Part shown: piece by piece, positions 38,040 to 49,249 of the stretch
Numbering within the stretch: the first letter of the stretch is position 1
How the letters are laid out: the number at the start of each line of letters is the position of its first letter
Assembly (NCBI RefSeq): GCF_000143415.4
Contig: NW_003314305.1
Coordinates: 1,274,834-1,338,833 of the forward strand
Length of the DNA: 64,000 bases
Direction of reading: 5' to 3'
Source of the DNA: Selaginella moellendorffii
Taxonomy: Eukaryota > Streptophyta > Lycopodiopsida > Selaginellales > Selaginellaceae
The notes under the pieces: generated by a model
Told to the model about the DNA's origin: nothing
Seen by the model: only the letters and a program-made list of their open reading frames with translations
The model's database searches: none
Translations under genes and position numbers: made by a program

Positions 38040-38370
38040 TTTTTGTGGAGGCGATCGCTCAGCGCTGGCCTGGTATGGTTGAATCTCGCGAAATATCGTG
38101 GTATTCTTAACTGGATTTCGTGTTCTTGAGGGGAAATGCAGGCTTTGGAATGGCCGTGAGTGGCGAGTGCAAGAACAAATTCCTGGAGCTCCAGATCTTC
38201 AAGATCGATGATGCCGCCAACGAGGTCGTGGTGGAGAAGCTGCCGAGAGCTACGATGATTTTGCAGCGTTCTTGCCAGAGAGCGATCGCCGGTATGCTGT
38301 CTTTGATTTCGATTTCGTGACAGAGGATCTGTGCCAAAGAGCAAGATTTTCTTCATTGCATGGTATGTTT
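38040..38370 (+). pseudogene. ADF pseudogene
   Basis: Decayed copy of the ADF at 57098. It has [16 protein letters not shown] followed directly by IFKIDDAANEVVVEK, because the RKKAYRYL codons are deleted, and then a frameshift after VVEK in the SYDDF region. The second exon ([10 protein letters not shown]) is absent. It occupies the expected place in the collinear relic segment. Confidence 0.8.
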
Positions 38371-38519
38371 CGATTCCTTTCGTCTTTGATAGCTTGCTCG
38401 ATAGAGTGATATCTCTCTCAGATAGTCTTCCTTTCAATCTCTTCCTCGCTAGCATTTTCTCAAGCTTTTCTCAAGCTCTATTCTAGAGCTTTATAGATGG
38501 ATCTTAGCTCCATTGTTCG

Positions 38520-39060
38520 TTTGGTTCAGGCAGTCAAATTCCTCGCTATCTCTGGCAACCGACAATAATGCTGCTGCGAGCGCATTCGGGATTGGATCGA
38601 GTGGAGCGAAACTGAGATCGGGGCTAGGATGCGAGAGGGTTTTCTGTGGGCGCTGCTGCTCGCGACTTGTGGCGCCATCGCTCTGGATGCGCTGGGTCGG
38701 TGCTGGAACGAGTTGCGTCAGGGCGAACAGCAAGGTACGTCAATCGATCGATCGTTTGAGCTTGGAGAATTCTGATTTCTTCTATTTCTTTGTTATTCGG
38801 GTAGAATCAAGGCGAGAGCACTGCTCTGGACGACGCGGACGCGCTGGCTTCTCGAGACAGTATGGAAGATGGAGGTGGAAACGTCCGGGGCAGTGTAGCG
38901 GGGGAAAAGAATCACGAATCGGTCGAGACGGAGGGGGAGGAGAAGAGGCCAGTGTGGATTTCTCGCGGGAGTTTGGAAGACACTGGGGGAAGTGATGCGA
39001 GCGAAGTGCTCGAAACTTTCACTGGCACCGACCAGAAAAACGACGGGGTCCGAGGCATCA
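38520..39060 (+). pseudogene. Gene Y pseudogene (copy of 58064-59175)
   Basis: Repeats the first exon (ASAFGIGSSGAKLRSGLG, SLWMR then WVGAG, RANSK) and the start of exon 2 (ALDDADALASRDSMEDGGG, PVWISRGSLEDTGGSDASEV) of gene Y. It breaks after TGTDQKN at about 39043 and runs into DHAD intron sequence. The start codon region is lost. Confidence 0.8.
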
Positions 39061-39065
39061 TGTTT

Positions 39066-39293
39066 CTGCTGGAAATTCATGTTGTGTGATTTCCAGGTTG
39101 AGGATCCAATCGCCATGGGCTCTTGACATTGAGAAGCGACTGATTGATCTCGGCGTGGCCGAGGACAAGCTAGGATACGCCAGCTAGCGGCACGTGGACA
39201 GCGCCAGCCTCTCAAGGCAACTCGTGGAATGTGGTGGATTTGAACTAGAGACGTTTTAATGCGGTGGTAAATCGCTGGTTCGAATCCGGCCAC
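39066..39293 (+). pseudogene. DHAD penultimate-exon fragment plus tRNA T-arm remnant
   Basis: Begins in the DHAD intron (ATTCATGTTGTGTGATTTCC), then a decayed exon with [15 protein letters not shown] and PLKATRG-like remnants to about 39235. At 39268-39293 a CGCTGGTTCGAATCCGGCCA stretch looks like the T-arm and 3' end of a tRNA. The DHAD breakpoint is in the same intron at which the copy at 44710 is cut (about 47080). Confidence 0.65.
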
Positions 39294-39469
39294 TTTTTAC
39301 TCGGAAATGATGCGGATTTTGGCATGCGGGCATGATGCCTGGCATACCACGCCACGCGGGGGTAAGCGAACCCGGTCTCTTTTGCTCTTATACATGCTGC
39401 CCCATAATAACACTCACTACCCTAGAAACACTCTTGTAGATTCTATCCTATCTTCTCCATGCTCTAATG

Positions 39470-39635
39470 ATTTCGTTTGTGTGCATGATGTCCTGATGCA
39501 GCAATTCTCTACTAAGGCAGAGCACTTCTTTCCCACTAGCGACCATGTTAGGCAATGGGAGGAAGCCTCTGAGCTGGTTGCATTCCTGGAGCAGCTGAAG
39601 AATGACGACTTTGTTGCTGTAGACAAGGTTTTTCT
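39470..39635 (+). other. Conserved coding-like segment flanking foldback 1
   Basis: Open frame encoding DVLMQQFSTKAEHFFPTSDH and then VRQWEEASELVAFLEQLKND, followed by a splice-donor-like AAGGTTTTTC. The same segment stands left of foldback 2 at 47205-47370, with mostly conservative changes. It looks like one exon of a real gene carried with the element. The source protein was not recognised. Confidence 0.5.
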
Positions 39636-39706
39636 CTTTTTACTCCTTGCTCTTTGCTTCCCATTTCTTTCTTTTTTGTTTTCTATGTTCATTTTTTTGC
39701 TTTTAA

Positions 39707-40663
39707 TCATATAACAATCTTTGCTTTGCAGCTGTTGTTACTGCCACCTCATCATCTCCACCATCCTCACCATCCTTGCTGTCTTCATTATTGTTGCTAT
39801 CTTTGCCATCACCACTCGATTTGCCGGAACTGCCAATGCTAACCATTAAAGGCTCACTGCCAAACTCACTGAAACCGCCAATGTTAGCCGTGAATGGCTC
39901 ACCGTTACAGTCATCTGAACTGCCAACATCAACTGCCAAAATCGTCATGTCACCAATTTCATGTGCCATAGCGTCCTTGGGAAAACCCTTGAAAGGTGAG
40001 TTTTTGAACTTTTTTTTAAATGCTCTTTGAACGTTTGAGTGCTTATTCAGTCTGAGTGCGTGATCCCGAATACACTTTTGATTGCAAGTGAGGGAAAATT
40101 AAAATTTACGTGAATAAGAGGTACCGGAAAATAGTTGAGCCAAAACCTGATAGTGGCACATTACATTCGAGGCTTTTGTGGAAATCTTCGAATGTAATGC
40201 ATAGGGCCACTATAGGGCTTTAGCTCGACCATCTTTCAGTACCTTCTGTTCATGTTAGTTTTGATTTTTCCCCATTCACGATCAAAAGCATTTTCGGGAT
40301 TACATGCTCTGACTGAATTGACTGAGTATTCAGATGTTTGAAAAGTATTTAAAAAAAAGTTCAAAAAATCATCTTTTGAGGCTCTTCCCAAAGACGTTGT
40401 GGTGCATGGAATTGGTGACATGATGGTTTTGGCAGTTGGTGCTGGTAGTTTCGGCGAGTCTAGCGGTGAGCTATTGGCTACTAGCACTAGCGGTTTCAAT
40501 GAGTTTGGCAGTTAGTGCTGGCAGTTCTGGCAAGTTGGGGGGTGATGCGAAACATAGCGAAAATAACAAGGATGGTGAAAATGGCAGAAACAATGAGGTG
40601 GTAGTAACAATAACTACAAAGCACTTCAAGAATGTCCCGAAAGCTAGGATTGTTATGTGATAG
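39707..40663. mobile_element. Foldback element, copy 1 (about 0.95 kb inverted repeat)
   Basis: Two arms of about 470 nt meet near 40180, where CATTACATTCGA-GGC faces TCTTCGAATGTAATG. The outer ends are ATCATATAACAAT (39707) and ATTGTTATGTGAT (40663). Arm identity is roughly three quarters by eye. The arms contain imperfect tandem units of about 51 nt (CTGCCAA...GGCTCA), which read as ELP-x-x-(A/T)-x-K repeats in one frame. Long inverted repeats made of short direct repeats are the hallmark of foldback transposons. No transposase is present. Confidence 0.7.
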
Positions 40664-40854
40664 GTTTTGTAGAGCATCGCATTTTGTCTTATGAAATTCA
40701 AATATCGATAATAAAACATATTGTCATTGTCATGTTTGGCCAGTGCGAAAACAGATAAACTACCAAACATTTCTGGGCAACAAAAACTTTTCCAATGAAA
40801 TGTTGCAGCTTTCTAAAATCGAATAACACAAAAGGTGAAGACCAGGACAATGAG

Positions 40855-41500
40855 AGTAAGCTCCGGGCAAAGGCAAGCAACACAATGGTAGGGAATCGTC
40901 ACTGGCAGATCAAACCCAGTCCCATTACAAGGACAATGGCATGTCAAGAGACTAGCAACTCCGTCAAGTGCTTTGGAATGGACAAGATCTATCGAGAAGA
41001 GACAGAGACTGAAGGACCCAGGCTTCACTGGCACTGGCCAGCCATGTATATTCCACTGCAAGCTCAGGACCTGGACATGAATGCTGCAAATTTTCAGTCG
41101 CTGCTCGTCAGAAGTACGTTAAACAACAAATTCGCACCAGGAGAACCAAAAACATTTTTGTACACTGATCATATGCATGCCTGTTGATAATTCAGGCATA
41201 CATGTTGATAATGTTGGTTGCTGATAGCATTTGCAGCTAGCATGAACAAAAAAAACGAAAATGAACTCACGTTGACAGTTCCTTCATGATCATTACGTCA
41301 GTCACCATCAACGTCAATGTATCCTCCTTGGAACACTCTTCCACTAGGAACACTTGCACCTATATATGCATCAAAGATCAAACAAAGCTTCGAGTGAGAC
41401 ATACATGGGATACTTGCATTCCACCGCTGTATGCTCGTAAGCAGGCCAATGAACTTGAGTTCCAGAGAACAATGAGATCCAGAAGACCATCTGCGAACTA
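40855..41500 (-). pseudogene. DHAD and sphingosine kinase fragments (unit A)
   Basis: At 40870-41110 the minus strand holds decayed DHAD exons 4-5, the same pieces as at 22575-22850. At about 41270-41500 it holds the kinase C-terminal piece GASVPSGRVFQGGYIDVDGD and CLRAYSGGMQVSH equivalents. Together they are the mirror image of the kinase-DHAD chimera at 22.1-22.9 kb and, like it, lie next to a foldback element. Confidence 0.6.
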
Positions 41501-41509
41501 GAACAAAAA

Positions 41510-42206
41510 AAAAAAGAGTTTTTGAAGGAGAACTTACACAGATCTCTGGCTTTAGTAGCAATTTTTCCAGCATTGTAACAAGCTCCACAACCAGATCTAG
41601 AGGACGAAAATCGGCCTCAACGATGATGCTATCCGGGAACTGGACACGAAGTGTGGCCTGCGAGGAGAAAAGAATGTAAGTCGGACGATCCATGGAGTGA
41701 CAGTTTCATTACCTTAGCAAACTTGGATCTACGAGCTGCTGCCTCAGCGTCACGGCTTTTTGCTGTCTTCAAGAATCTCTCTGGAAGGAAAACAAAAAAA
41801 AGGAAACTTTGAGTGAAAGATCATATGGAAGAAACCAACACGATCGAACCTGCTAACCTTCTCTTTTCTTGGACACCAATCGAGCATAATCTTCCGGAGT
41901 TAGCTCGTAGAATTCATCGCTCTCGCTCCTCTGCCCCATCAGAATCTTACCCATCAGAATCGAAAACTCGGAAAGGACTTCTCTCGCTTTTGCCGCCTCC
42001 AACGCCGCGGGACGAACACACGTGAGAATTCTTGGAAGAACCCTAATAAGGTCTTTATGGCGATCACGGAAGCGCATTCTCGGCGCCTGGCAGCAATCGC
42101 TGGTTTGAACCGTGTGATCGAACTCTCCAATCCTGAAAATTCTCTCTTACAGGCGGCAGTGAGAAGCTGGATTGAAAGACATCTCCAAGTGATTTTCCCG
42201 CGCTAG
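41510..42206. pseudogene. Split, internally inverted PUX1 copy (unit A)
   Basis: On the minus strand at 42030-41510 are the middle exons (REVLSEFSILMG, SDEFYELTPEDYARLVSKKR, AAARRSK and part of UBX). Immediately to the right, on the plus strand from 42056, is the N-terminal exon MAITEAHSRRLAAIAGL, joined to AAVRSWIERHLQVIFPR and a stop near 42206. The N-terminal and middle parts therefore point away from each other and cannot form one protein. A 49-residue product from the N-terminal part is conceivable. Confidence 0.75.
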
Positions 42207-42239
42207 GGTGGGGGGAAATTATTTCTAGGGTTTATGATC

Positions 42240-43437
42240 GCGGACGATCCACGAGTGGATTGGAGAAGCGCATTGACGGATTGGATTGGAGGTATGCCAC
42301 GCTGCTCGCGAGATTCAAGCGGCCGAAGATTGGGGCGGGGATTCCCGTGAAGCCGCCATTGGCACCAAAGAAGCCGCTGGATGATTGGGATATTGAGAGT
42401 GATCCCGAGGGGGATTTCGAGCCGACTAGGAAATGCAAATCGCTGCTCAAGAAGAGGTTGGTCTTTGCATATGGCTATCCAAAACGACTGATTTTTCTTG
42501 TTCTTTGTTCCCTTCCATGTTTTTTTCCTGGTTCTTTGGTTCCATTTTTTCTTCTGTTTTTCCCTTTCTTTTTCGTTCTTTGTTTCGCAGATGGGGATGC
42601 TTACCGGACGAATGCCATGATTCTGTAAAGACGCTCCAGGTAGTTTTTCTCCCTTCGATCGTCACAATCTATCTAAAAAAATGGTCGTTTTGTTCCTTCT
42701 TCCAGAAGATGGAATTTTAGTTGGAAAGCAAAGACTCTACGACTACTTGGGTGAGAGCTCGTTCTTTCTTGCGATGGATGATAGATCTTCTTATGTAAAT
42801 GTAGCTGGTGGAGTATATTTTGCACAGCCTGCAACGCGAAGACCCCGCTATCAACAGGATTGGAGGAATTAGAGACAAGGAGGTACGCATCACCTTTTTG
42901 AAAGCCTGGAATGATTTTTCTTAGATGGAAGAATGCACCATGAGCTTATCCAACTTACTGTAGTAGTTGCCACTATTGTTGAGAGAGAGGAAGAACTATG
43001 GTTAGAATGAGTTAGTTGGAAAAGAAATCTATAAAACAGATGGTTTGGTGGCCTCATGTCCGGAAACTTGAACATTCAGAATGACATCCATTGTTTGCCA
43101 TACGAGATGTTTGACAGAGAGGTGAGTGTGTCTTTGTGATAAAGTCTAAATACGTTTCTTTCGTGTTTCAGGTCTCAAGGGAAGGATTTCCATGAGAGAC
43201 AAGCTTCCAATGAAGGATCCGCTGTGGGAGCATCAATCAACGAAATGTATCCGTGCTGAGAACCGCTTGAGACGTTTCTTACAAGATCTAGCCCGGAGAG
43301 ATTACAGTGGTAAAGCTTGGAGGGTATGCATTTGTTCTCAACTGGAAGTAGCACGATGGTAAGCGAGTTTTATTCGTATGATTACTGACGCTTCTTATTT
43401 CTTCTCCAGAAGGTCAGATCATTCCGAGAATACAGTG
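42240..43437 (+). pseudogene. Gene X relic (unit A)
   Basis: Plus-strand pieces of gene X: EKRIDGLDWRYATLLARFKR, PKKPLDDWDIESDPEGDFEP, WGCLPDECHDSVKTLQ, then an exon that lost the bases for ATGV before LVGKQRLYDYLGE, the VYFAQP piece, and RISMRDKLPMKDPLWEHQST. Frameshifts interrupt it, and no frame joins the start to the end. Confidence 0.65.
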
Positions 43438-44131
43438 TCACATTCCAACAGCCTTTAAAATGGTCGTCCAAAACTCGCTGGATTCCATCGTTTCTAACAT
43501 TCGTTTAGTACCTCCTCTCTCGGACGATGAGAAAGATCCATCCATTGCTGAAAGGTGACGCACCTGGTAACCAGATAAATCCTCAGGATTGAAGCGAGCG
43601 TCGAGGTGGAAATAGCTGCCATCAGGAAGAACAGAACCACAGGATCTGTGAGTCAATGGATCAATCCCCATCTGTAACAATTGCTTCTTGAGGTGTGTGT
43701 TCCAGTGGTTTTTAATCTCGTTGTCAGTTCGTCCAGGAATGTGCGATGCGATCACGGACCACCTGAAAGTGAGAAACGCAAGAACTTAGAGGTAAAACTC
43801 TACAAACTCTTACCGGTTACCCAGGATTGAATGCAGCCAGATGATGAGAACCTCTTCTTGGGCTGTGATCCCGCCTCGTTTTATATCCGGCCGGAGATAG
43901 TTCGTCCATCGCAGCCTGCAACTCTTGCCGCAGCGATTAAGTCCTGCTCGCAAGATCCAAGAGAAACTATGAGACGAAGATGTGAGAAATCGATTCACCT
44001 GCTTTCTCCGGTAGCGCTCTCCAATTCTCGTGACCGTGTTTCCGAATGTAAGCGACGAGCTTCTCGTCTTCCTCGGGCTGCCAGGGGCCTTTCGTGAGTC
44101 CCTCTTTGTTCCGGCGAGGAGGCCTCCCCAT
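43438..44131 (-). CDS. R2R3-MYB transcription factor, copy A (intact)
   Basis: Three exons, 44131-43999, 43943-43814 and 43762-43438, giving 195 residues. The 130-nt second exon is the hallmark size of plant R2R3-MYB genes. R2 is [20 protein letters not shown] followed by [21 protein letters not shown]3 is [20 protein letters not shown] followed by [20 protein letters not shown] and [10 protein letters not shown]. The first aromatic of R3 is Ile, as expected. The C-terminal half is short and has no activation or repression motif I recognise, but shows [18 protein letters not shown]. It converges with the gene X relic. Confidence 0.88.
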
Positions 44132-44639
44132 TGCAAAGCACGGAGAAGTAAAGAGAGCGTTCTATACACGCTGTGATTGTGTATTTATTTGTACACTTTT
44201 CCAGTGTAAGAAGCCTGGAGTGTGAGCTAGATTGCTAGACTTCTCCCTTTGGTCAAAAGGTTTCTTTTGGATTCATCGCTTTAGAGTTATAGATCGTCGC
44301 GGCTTTCAAAAGCTTGTCTTGTCTTTTAGACGCGTTCCAGAAGACCATGTCATCGCTGCCGTATATCTCTATGGAAAAACTTAGTCAATGCAGTTGCCGA
44401 CCATACAGTACCCAAGTACGAAGGACATGGAGAAAGTTTGGAATGTTCGCCACCTTTTTCGTTTGAAAAGAAAGTAGGAGCGAAGAATTACCTGGAGCTG
44501 GACGTTTTGATCGATCATGTCATTCATACATCATATAAATTTAAATATAATTATAATTAACTAATAATAAGTATAATTATTACAGTTATAATTAATTACT
44601 AATGTCTATAACTATAACTAATTATATTATTTCTTAAAG

Positions 44640-44709
44640 GTAGAGATAAACCCTAAAGGTCCAAATCTTAAACCCTAAAGGGTCCAAAACCCTAAATCCT
44701 GGGGAGAAA
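44640..44709 (+). promoter_or_regulatory. Telobox cluster upstream of DHAD copy A
   Basis: At least four AAACCCTA-type motifs within 65 nt before the ATG. Teloboxes are known in plant promoters of housekeeping and translation genes. An equivalent cluster lies at 52316-52377. Confidence 0.6.
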
Positions 44710-47080
44710 ATGGCACAGCTACTGGGGAGCGCTCTCGGCCCGGCGCGGCCAATCCCTCGCAAGAATGCGGCGCCGTCCTCCATCGCCAGGGCATCGGTGA
44801 GCTCCTCCCCCACAGAGATCGCCGCTCCATCGCGGCAGCAGGGCGCCGGCGAGCACGCGATCGTGTTGAATCGCTACAGCAGCCGCGTGACGCAGCCCAA
44901 ATCCCAGGGCGCGTCGCAGGCCGTGCTCTATGGCGTGGGGCTGCGTGACGAGGACATGGCCAAGGCGCAGGTCGGGATCTCCTCGGTGTGGTACGAGGGC
45001 AACACTTGCAATATGCATTTGCTCAAGCTCTCCGAGGCTGTCAAGGAGGGCGTGCGCGAGGCTGGCATGGTGGGATTTCGATTCAACACCGTGGGGGTGA
45101 GCGATGCCATCTCGATGGGCACCGAGGGGATGTGCTATAGCTTGCAGTCGCGGGATTTGATAGCTGATAGCATCGAGACCGTCATGGGTGGACAGTGGTA
45201 CGATGCCAATGTCTCCATTCCAGGCTGCGATAAGAATGTAGGTGATCGAGCAAGCTCTTTCGAAAACTTCTCTATGCTCTCCTTTCTCTTTCTTGTTTCT
45301 TTTTTGTTTTCTCATTCTTTCTTTTTGCTTTTAGATGCCAGGAACTCTCATTGCAATGGGAAGGCTGAATCGACCAAGTATTATGGTTTACGGAGGAACT
45401 ATCAAAGTAAGTTTTCTCTTTCTTTTTGGTTTCTTTTGTTCGTGCTTGCTGAAAGTGTTGGTTCAGCCAGGAATCGTGAACGGGCATACGTACGATATAG
45501 TGTCAGCTTTCCAGGTATTTCTGGTTCTTTGTTTTTCTCATGGTGGCCGCGTAAACGAAGCCTATGCTGTGTTTTCGTTGTCTTCTCGGTTTATTTTTCT
45601 TAACGTACAGAGCTACGGAGAATATGTTGGTGGTCACATTTCTGACGAGCAGCGACTGAAAGTTTTGCAACATTCATGTCCAGGTGCTGGAGCTTGTGGT
45701 GGAATGTACACGGCAAATACCATGGCCAGCGCCATTGAAGCCTTAGGCATGTCCCTTCCTTACAGGTCTCTCTCTTAGTCTTTTACGTGTTTTCCGATAT
45801 TATTTATTTGTTATTTCTTTTGTAAATGCAGTTCTTCCATTCCAGCTGAAGACCCTCTGAAGCTACAAGAATGCCGACTGGTGGGAAAACACTTGCTGGA
45901 GCTGCTGAAGATGGACTTGAAGCCGAAAGACATAATCACGAAAGAGTCGCTTCACAATGCCATGGTCGTCGTAATGGCGCTGGGAGGATCGACAAATGCC
46001 GTGCTACACCTGATCGCAATTGCGAGGTAGTGAAAATCTGATCTTTCTGGTTGTTATTGAGTTTCGCTAGTTACGCAGGTCAGTAAACGTACCACTGACC
46101 TTGGACGACTTTCAGAAAGTTAGTGACAAAGTTCCGTTTATCGCTGATCTTAAACCCAGCGGGAAGTATGTAATGGAGGACTTGCATAAGGTCTGTAATT
46201 CCCAGTTTTGTGGTGACTCACAATATATTGCGATGTCACAGATCGGTGGAACGCCTGGCGTTTTAAAGTATCTGCTTGAGGAGGGCTACCTCAATGGCGA
46301 CTGCATCACTGGTAACTTCAAGAAATGGAGTGATCTTGCGCGAAGTAACGTTTTTTTTTTTTGTTTCTCTCTCTCTCTCTTTTCTGGTATGTCCAGTGAC
46401 TGGCAAGACCTTGTCGGAAAATATATCCATCTGCCCGCCCTTGAGCGAGGGACAGGTAACAACTTAAATTCAGCCTGGTGTTTCCTTGACACAATATTTC
46501 ACAGGATGTCATACATCCTCTAGATCGGCCGATCAAGTCGACTGGCCACATACAGACCTTGCTCCCGAGGGCTCCGTTGCAAAAATCACTGGGAAAGAGG
46601 GTCTTTACTTTTCAGGTGGAAATGCATTTTGTTGTTTGTTCTTTTTACTAATTACGAGATTTTTGCTTGCCAGGTCCTGCTCGGGTTTTCGAAGGCGAAG
46701 AAGCTATGCTTTCAGCGCTGTCTGAGAATCCTCAAAGCTTCAAGGTATACTTTTTTCTCTATGTCCAAAACAAGATATGATAATCACTGGTGATCGGTGA
46801 AATGCTCAGGGCTCCGTGATTGTTATCAGGGGAGAAGGTCCCAAAGGTGGTCCGGGAATGCCTGAGATGCTAACTCCTACAAGTGCGATCATGGGTGCTG
46901 GCTTGGGGAAGGTGTGTAAAGTTCGTTTTCTATGTTTCGCCATGAAAATCTCACTCCCTTTCTTTCCAGGAAGTAGCTCTCCTCACGGATGGGAGATTTT
47001 CAGGAGGTTCTCATGGTTTTGTCGTTGGACACATTTGTCCAGAAGCCCAGGTACTCACACAAACGAGCTCATTTCTTGAT
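44710..47080 (+). pseudogene. DHAD copy A: frameshifted and lacking its 3' end
   Basis: Nearly identical to the intact copy from [18 protein letters not shown] up to HICPEAQ, including all three cluster cysteines ([19 protein letters not shown]). In the exon following [11 protein letters not shown], 13 bases present in the intact copy (ATCTTGTATGGAA) are missing near 46556, shifting the frame. After HICPEAQ the intron is cut near 47080 and the last exons ([10 protein letters not shown] to the end) are absent. Any product would lack the C-terminal domain. The high identity indicates recent loss. Confidence 0.88.
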
Positions 47081-47204
47081 ATGATATAAGCAACTTCTCC
47101 CCACTCGCTCGGTCTCTTTGCTTGTTTCTAGGGTAGTGAGTGTTAGCATGTAGAAGCTCTCATAGATTCTATCCTATCTTCTCCATCAGTTCTGTGCTTC
47201 AATG

Positions 47205-47370
47205 ATTTTGTTTGTGTGTGTGATGTCCTGATGCAGCAATTCTCTGCTAAGGTGGAGCACTTCTTTCCCACCAGCGACCATGTTGGGCAATGGGAGGAAG
47301 CTTGCAAGCTGGTTGCATTCCTGGAGCAGTTGAAGAATGACAACTATGTCACCGTAGACAAGGTTTTTCT
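47205..47370 (+). other. Conserved coding-like segment flanking foldback 2
   Basis: Encodes DVLMQQFSAKVEHFFPTSDH and VGQWEEACKLVAFLEQLKND in an open frame ending at an AAGGTTTTTC donor-like site. It is the counterpart of 39470-39635. The substitutions between the copies are mostly conservative, suggesting that an ancestral exon was under selection. Confidence 0.5.
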
Positions 47371-47443
47371 CCTTTTACTCTTTGTTCCTTACTTCCCATT
47401 TCTTTATCTTTTGTTTTCCAGGTTGTTCGTTTTTTTTGCTTTT

Positions 47444-48388
47444 GATCACATAACAATCTCAGCTCTTAGGGACATTCTCGAACTGTTTTGCAATTATTGT
47501 TATTGCCGCCTCATCGTCCCTGCCGTCCTCATCATCTTTGTTTTTTTCCACCATTATTGTTATCTTTGCCATCACTGCCCAACTTGCCGGAATTGCCAGT
47601 TTCAGCTGCCAAAGGTTTACCGTTAGATTCATTGAAACTGTCAGTGGCAGCTGCTAACAGTTCACCGCTAGATTCGTCGGAACTGCCAACACCAGCTGTC
47701 AAAATCATTATTTCTAGGCATTATAGTGTCCTTGGGAAAAACTTCGAAAGGTGATTTCTTTAACTTTTTCTTAAATGCTCTTTGAACGTTTGAACGCTTA
47801 CTCAAGTCGGTTGGAACGCATGATCCTGAATACACTTTTGATTGCAAGTGGGGGAAATTCAAAATTTATATGAATAAAAGGTATTGGAAAATAGTTGAGC
47901 TAGAACCCGATGGTGGCACATTACATTCGAGGCCTCCATGGGAATCCTCGAATGTAATGTATAGAGACATCTTCCAATATTTACTGTTCATGTAAGTCTT
48001 GATTTTTCCCGCACTCCGACCGAATCTATTGAGTAAGCGTTTTGACATTCAAAAAGCATTTAAGAAAAAATTCAAAAAATCACCTTTTGAGGCTCTTTCA
48101 AGGAGATTGTAGTACCTGGAATCAGTGACGTGACAGTTTTGGCAGTTAGTGATGGCAGTTCCAGCGAGTCTAATGGTGAGCCGTTAACAGCTAGCATTGA
48201 CGGTTTCGGTATGTTTGGCAGTGAGCCTTTGGCGGTTGGCATTGATAGTTTCGGGTGGTGATGGCGAAAATAATGATAATGGTGAAGATGACAAAAATGG
48301 TAAGGACAGTGGGGATGATGAGGCGGCAATGGCAATAATTGCAAAGCACTTTAAGAATGTCCTTGAGAGTTAAGATTGTTCTATGATA
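47444..48388. mobile_element. Foldback element, copy 2
   Basis: Same architecture as 39707-40663, with ends ATCACATAACAAT and a matching AT-rich right end, and centre CATTACATTCGAGG facing CCTCGAATGTAATG near 47940. The right arm is shorter than the left through deletions. Nested in the second tandem unit at the same place as copy 1. Confidence 0.7.
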
Positions 48389-48614
48389 GATTTTGTAGAG
48401 CATCGCATTTTGTTTTGTGAAATTCAAAGATCAATAATAAAACATATTGTCATTGTCATGCTTAGCCAGTGTGAAAACAGATAACACAGAGGCTACCAAA
48501 CTACCAAACATTTCTGGGCAATAGAAACTTTTCTAATGAATGTCACAGCTTTCTAAAATCCTTTAACTGGAATAATACAAAAGGTGAAGCCCAGGACAAC
48601 AAGAGTGAGCTCTG

Positions 48615-49240
48615 GGCGAAGGCAAGCAATGCAATGGTAGGGAATCGTCACTGGCAGATCAAACCCAGTCCCATTACGAGGACAATGGCATGTCAAGAGA
48701 CTAGCAACTCCATCAAGTGCTTTGGAATGGACAAGATCTATCGAGAAGAGACAGAGACTGAAGGACCCAGGCTTCACTGGCACTGGCCAGCCATGTATAT
48801 TCCACTGCAAGCTCAGGACCTGGACATGAATGCTGCAAATTTTCAGTCGCTGCTCGTCAGAAGTACGTTAAACAACAAATTCGCACCAGGAGAACCAAAA
48901 ACATTTTTGTACACTGATCATATGCATGCCTGTTGATAATTCAGGCATACATGTCGATAATGTTGGCTGCTGATAGCATTTGCAGCTAGCATGAACAAAA
49001 AAAACGAAAACGAACTCACGTTGACAGTTCCTTCGTGATCGATTACGTCACCATCAACGTTGATGTATCCTCCTTGGAACACTCTTCCACTGGGAACACT
49101 TGCACCTATATATGCATCAAAGATCAAACAAAGCTTCGAGTGAGACATATGTGAGATACTTGCATTCCACCGCTGTATGCTCGCAAGCAGGCCAATGAAC
49201 TTGAGTCCCGGAGAACAATGAGATCCAAAGACCATCTGCG
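48615..49240 (-). pseudogene. DHAD and sphingosine kinase fragments (unit B)
   Basis: Near-identical to 40855-41500: decayed DHAD exons 4-5 at about 48630-48860 and the kinase C-terminal piece (SVPSGRVFQGGYINVDGD) at about 49020-49240, all on the minus strand. No catalytic domain and no continuous frame. Confidence 0.6.
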
Positions 49241-49249
49241 AACTAGAAC

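Noticed and set aside
44719-45315. Long minus-strand frame antisense to DHAD exon 1 (also at 52387-53019)
   Set aside because: GC-rich coding exons often leave the antisense strand open; the plus-strand product is unambiguous.
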